64,000 nucleotides of DNA from Corynebacterium amycolatum (lineage in GTDB: Bacteria > Actinomycetota > Actinomycetes > Mycobacteriales > Mycobacteriaceae): NCBI RefSeq assembly GCF_016889425.1, contig NZ_CP069513.1, forward strand, positions 930,001-994,000, written 5' to 3'. Positions 63,057 to 64,000 of this stretch are shown piece by piece. Below the pieces are notes generated by a model. It saw only the letters and a list, made by a program, of their open reading frames with translations. It was not told the origin of the DNA and did no database searches. The translations under genes were made by a program, and so were the position numbers. Every line of letters starts with the position of its first letter. The first letter of the stretch is position 1.

Positions 63057-64000
63057 ATGAGCGAGAAGAAGAACCGCGAAGATTCGACTGTCGGCCGCAA
63101 TAACCCTGGTCGCGACGCTATCGGAGCGGCAATGCGGTTCATCACGTCGATTACTGGTTCGGACTTCGCCCAGAAGTACGACCTTCAGCCAAAGATCGAC
63201 CGCGTGGTGTACCAGTCCACCAAGTCCGGTTTTAAGACCCTTGGTGCCGCGAATCGTCAGTTTAAGAAGATTTCCGGTTCCGGTAAGCCGGAGCGTCCGG
63301 CTGAGGAAGCCCAGGCTGCACAGGAGGCCGCAGCCGAGGAGAAGGCAAAGAAGCTCTTCGACCTCACCCCGACCGAGGATCAGCAGATGATCGTCGAGAC
63401 GGTGAAGGAGTTCGCTGAGTCTCGTCTGCGCGAGGCTGCTTACAAGTCCGACCACGAGGCAACTCCGCCGGAGAACCTCGTCTCTGAGGCTTCTGAGCTG
63501 GGCGTCACCATGATCAACGTTCCGGAGGCTTTCGAGGGCATCGCTACAGGTGAGGACGTCACCACCAACGCGCTGGTCGCAGAGGCTCTGTCTTACGGAG
63601 ACATGGGTCTGGCTCTGGCTGTGCTGGCTCCGGCCGGTGTCGCTGCCACCCTGACCGCTCACGGCTCCGACTCGCAGCAGAAGACCTACCTGCCGGCATT
63701 CGCTGGCGAGAACGTCCCGGCTGCCGCTGTTGTTCTCGCAGAGCCGCGTCCGCTTTTCGACGCGCGCAAGCCTGAAACCACCGCGAAGCGCGAGGGCGAT
63801 TCGCTGGTACTCAACGGTGTTAAGTCCTTCGTTCCGAACGCCGGCGCAGCTGAGCTGTTCATCATCGGTGTTGAGCTCGAGGGTAAGCCAGCTCTGGTTA
63901 TCGTTGAGTCCGACACTGAGGGCCTCCACGTTGAGGCTGACCCGTCCATGGGTCTGCGCGGTGCCGCAATGGGCCGTGTCATCCTGAAGGATGTCAAGGT
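63057..64000 (+). CDS. Acyl-CoA dehydrogenase family protein, cut by right edge
   Basis: 314 codons visible from the ATG at 63057. An N-terminal extension of ~100 residues (FITSITGSDFAQKYDLQPKI, then an Ala/Glu-rich coil) precedes the dehydrogenase domain: LTPTEDQQMIVETVKEFAES, ALVAEALSYGDMGLALAVLA, and the flavin-domain strand VVLAEPRPLF to LVLNGVKSFVPNAGAAELFI. Such extended forms occur among actinobacterial FadE proteins. The active-site base is beyond the edge. Possibly under cAMP/GlxR control. Confidence 0.88.
   Translation, partial: MSEKKNREDSTVGRNNPGRDAIGAAMRFITSITGSDFAQKYDLQPKIDRVVYQSTKSGFKTLGAANRQFKKISGSGKPERPAEEAQAAQEAAAEEKAKKLFDLTPTEDQQMIVETVKEFAESRLREAAYKSDHEATPPENLVSEASELGVTMINVPEAFEGIATGEDVTTNALVAEALSYGDMGLALAVLAPAGVAATLTAHGSDSQQKTYLPAFAGENVPAAAVVLAEPRPLFDARKPETTAKREGDSLVLNGVKSFVPNAGAAELFIIGVELEGKPALVIVESDTEGLHVEADPSMGLRGAAMGRVILKDVK

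Overview
The window is a high-GC actinobacterial chromosome segment and almost certainly comes from a Corynebacterium. The gene content and order are those of corynebacteria: glnX-glnH-pknG, an xth / GNAT / def / DUF3263 / LytR_C neighbourhood, a DIP1984-family gene, a stand-alone groEL under double CIRCE control, tilS-hpt-ftsH-folEPBK, and panC-panD-lysS. I cannot name the species from sequence alone. No tRNA, rRNA, IS element, prophage or CRISPR array is visible; this is core chromosome with several accessory touches.

Layout. 1-6.1 kb (minus): an L,D-transpeptidase cut by the left edge, then the amino-acid sensing operon glnX-glnH-pknG with ATGA overlaps. 6.2-15 kb: NUDIX hydrolase, small membrane protein, MarR regulator, exonuclease III, RDD membrane protein, GNAT, peptide deformylase, DUF3263, LytR_C protein, a lipoprotein and a glutamate-cysteine-ligase-like enzyme. 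15.2-21.9 kb (minus): a six-gene Mrp cation/proton antiporter operon with mnhA carrying a fused mnhB domain. 22-26.3 kb: a free-standing LeuA-type regulatory domain protein behind a possible leader peptide, an M20 dipeptidase, and groEL. 26.8-32.4 kb: DIP1984 protein, PPK2, DyP peroxidase, and metE behind a cobalamin riboswitch. 32.7-37.6 kb (minus): a 1349-residue Pls/PosA-type adenylation-carrier-membrane-hexapeptide protein translationally coupled to a MarR-like regulator with lysine-rich ends. 37.7-43.4 kb: rhodanese, pyrophosphatase, PBP4-type DacB, amidase, tilS, hpt. 43.7-53.4 kb (plus): ftsH, folate genes folE-folP-folB-folK, two membrane proteins, a DUF2520 protein, panC and panD. 53.6-64 kb (plus): Tat-exported PhoX phosphatase, a five-gene DUF4178-DUF2617-DUF4247-DUF350-speE cluster, lysS, a Tat-exported metallophosphoesterase, and an acyl-CoA dehydrogenase cut by the right edge.

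The most interesting signals outside known genes are: (1) a 115-bp dispersed repeat present twice, with compensatory changes in its arms, plus a shorter relative that forms the Mrp operon terminator; all three lie at junctions of converging genes. (2) A recurrent TANNNT-7 nt-start-codon arrangement that predicts leaderless mRNAs for at least eight genes and fixes several start sites. (3) A leucine/isoleucine/valine-bearing mini-ORF overlapping a hairpin ahead of the orphan LeuA-like domain. (4) The PosA-type synthetase with its lysine-tailed regulator. (5) The uncharacterised membrane/aminopropyltransferase cluster at 56-59.7 kb. Starts and functions are read from sequence motifs only; no database search was possible.
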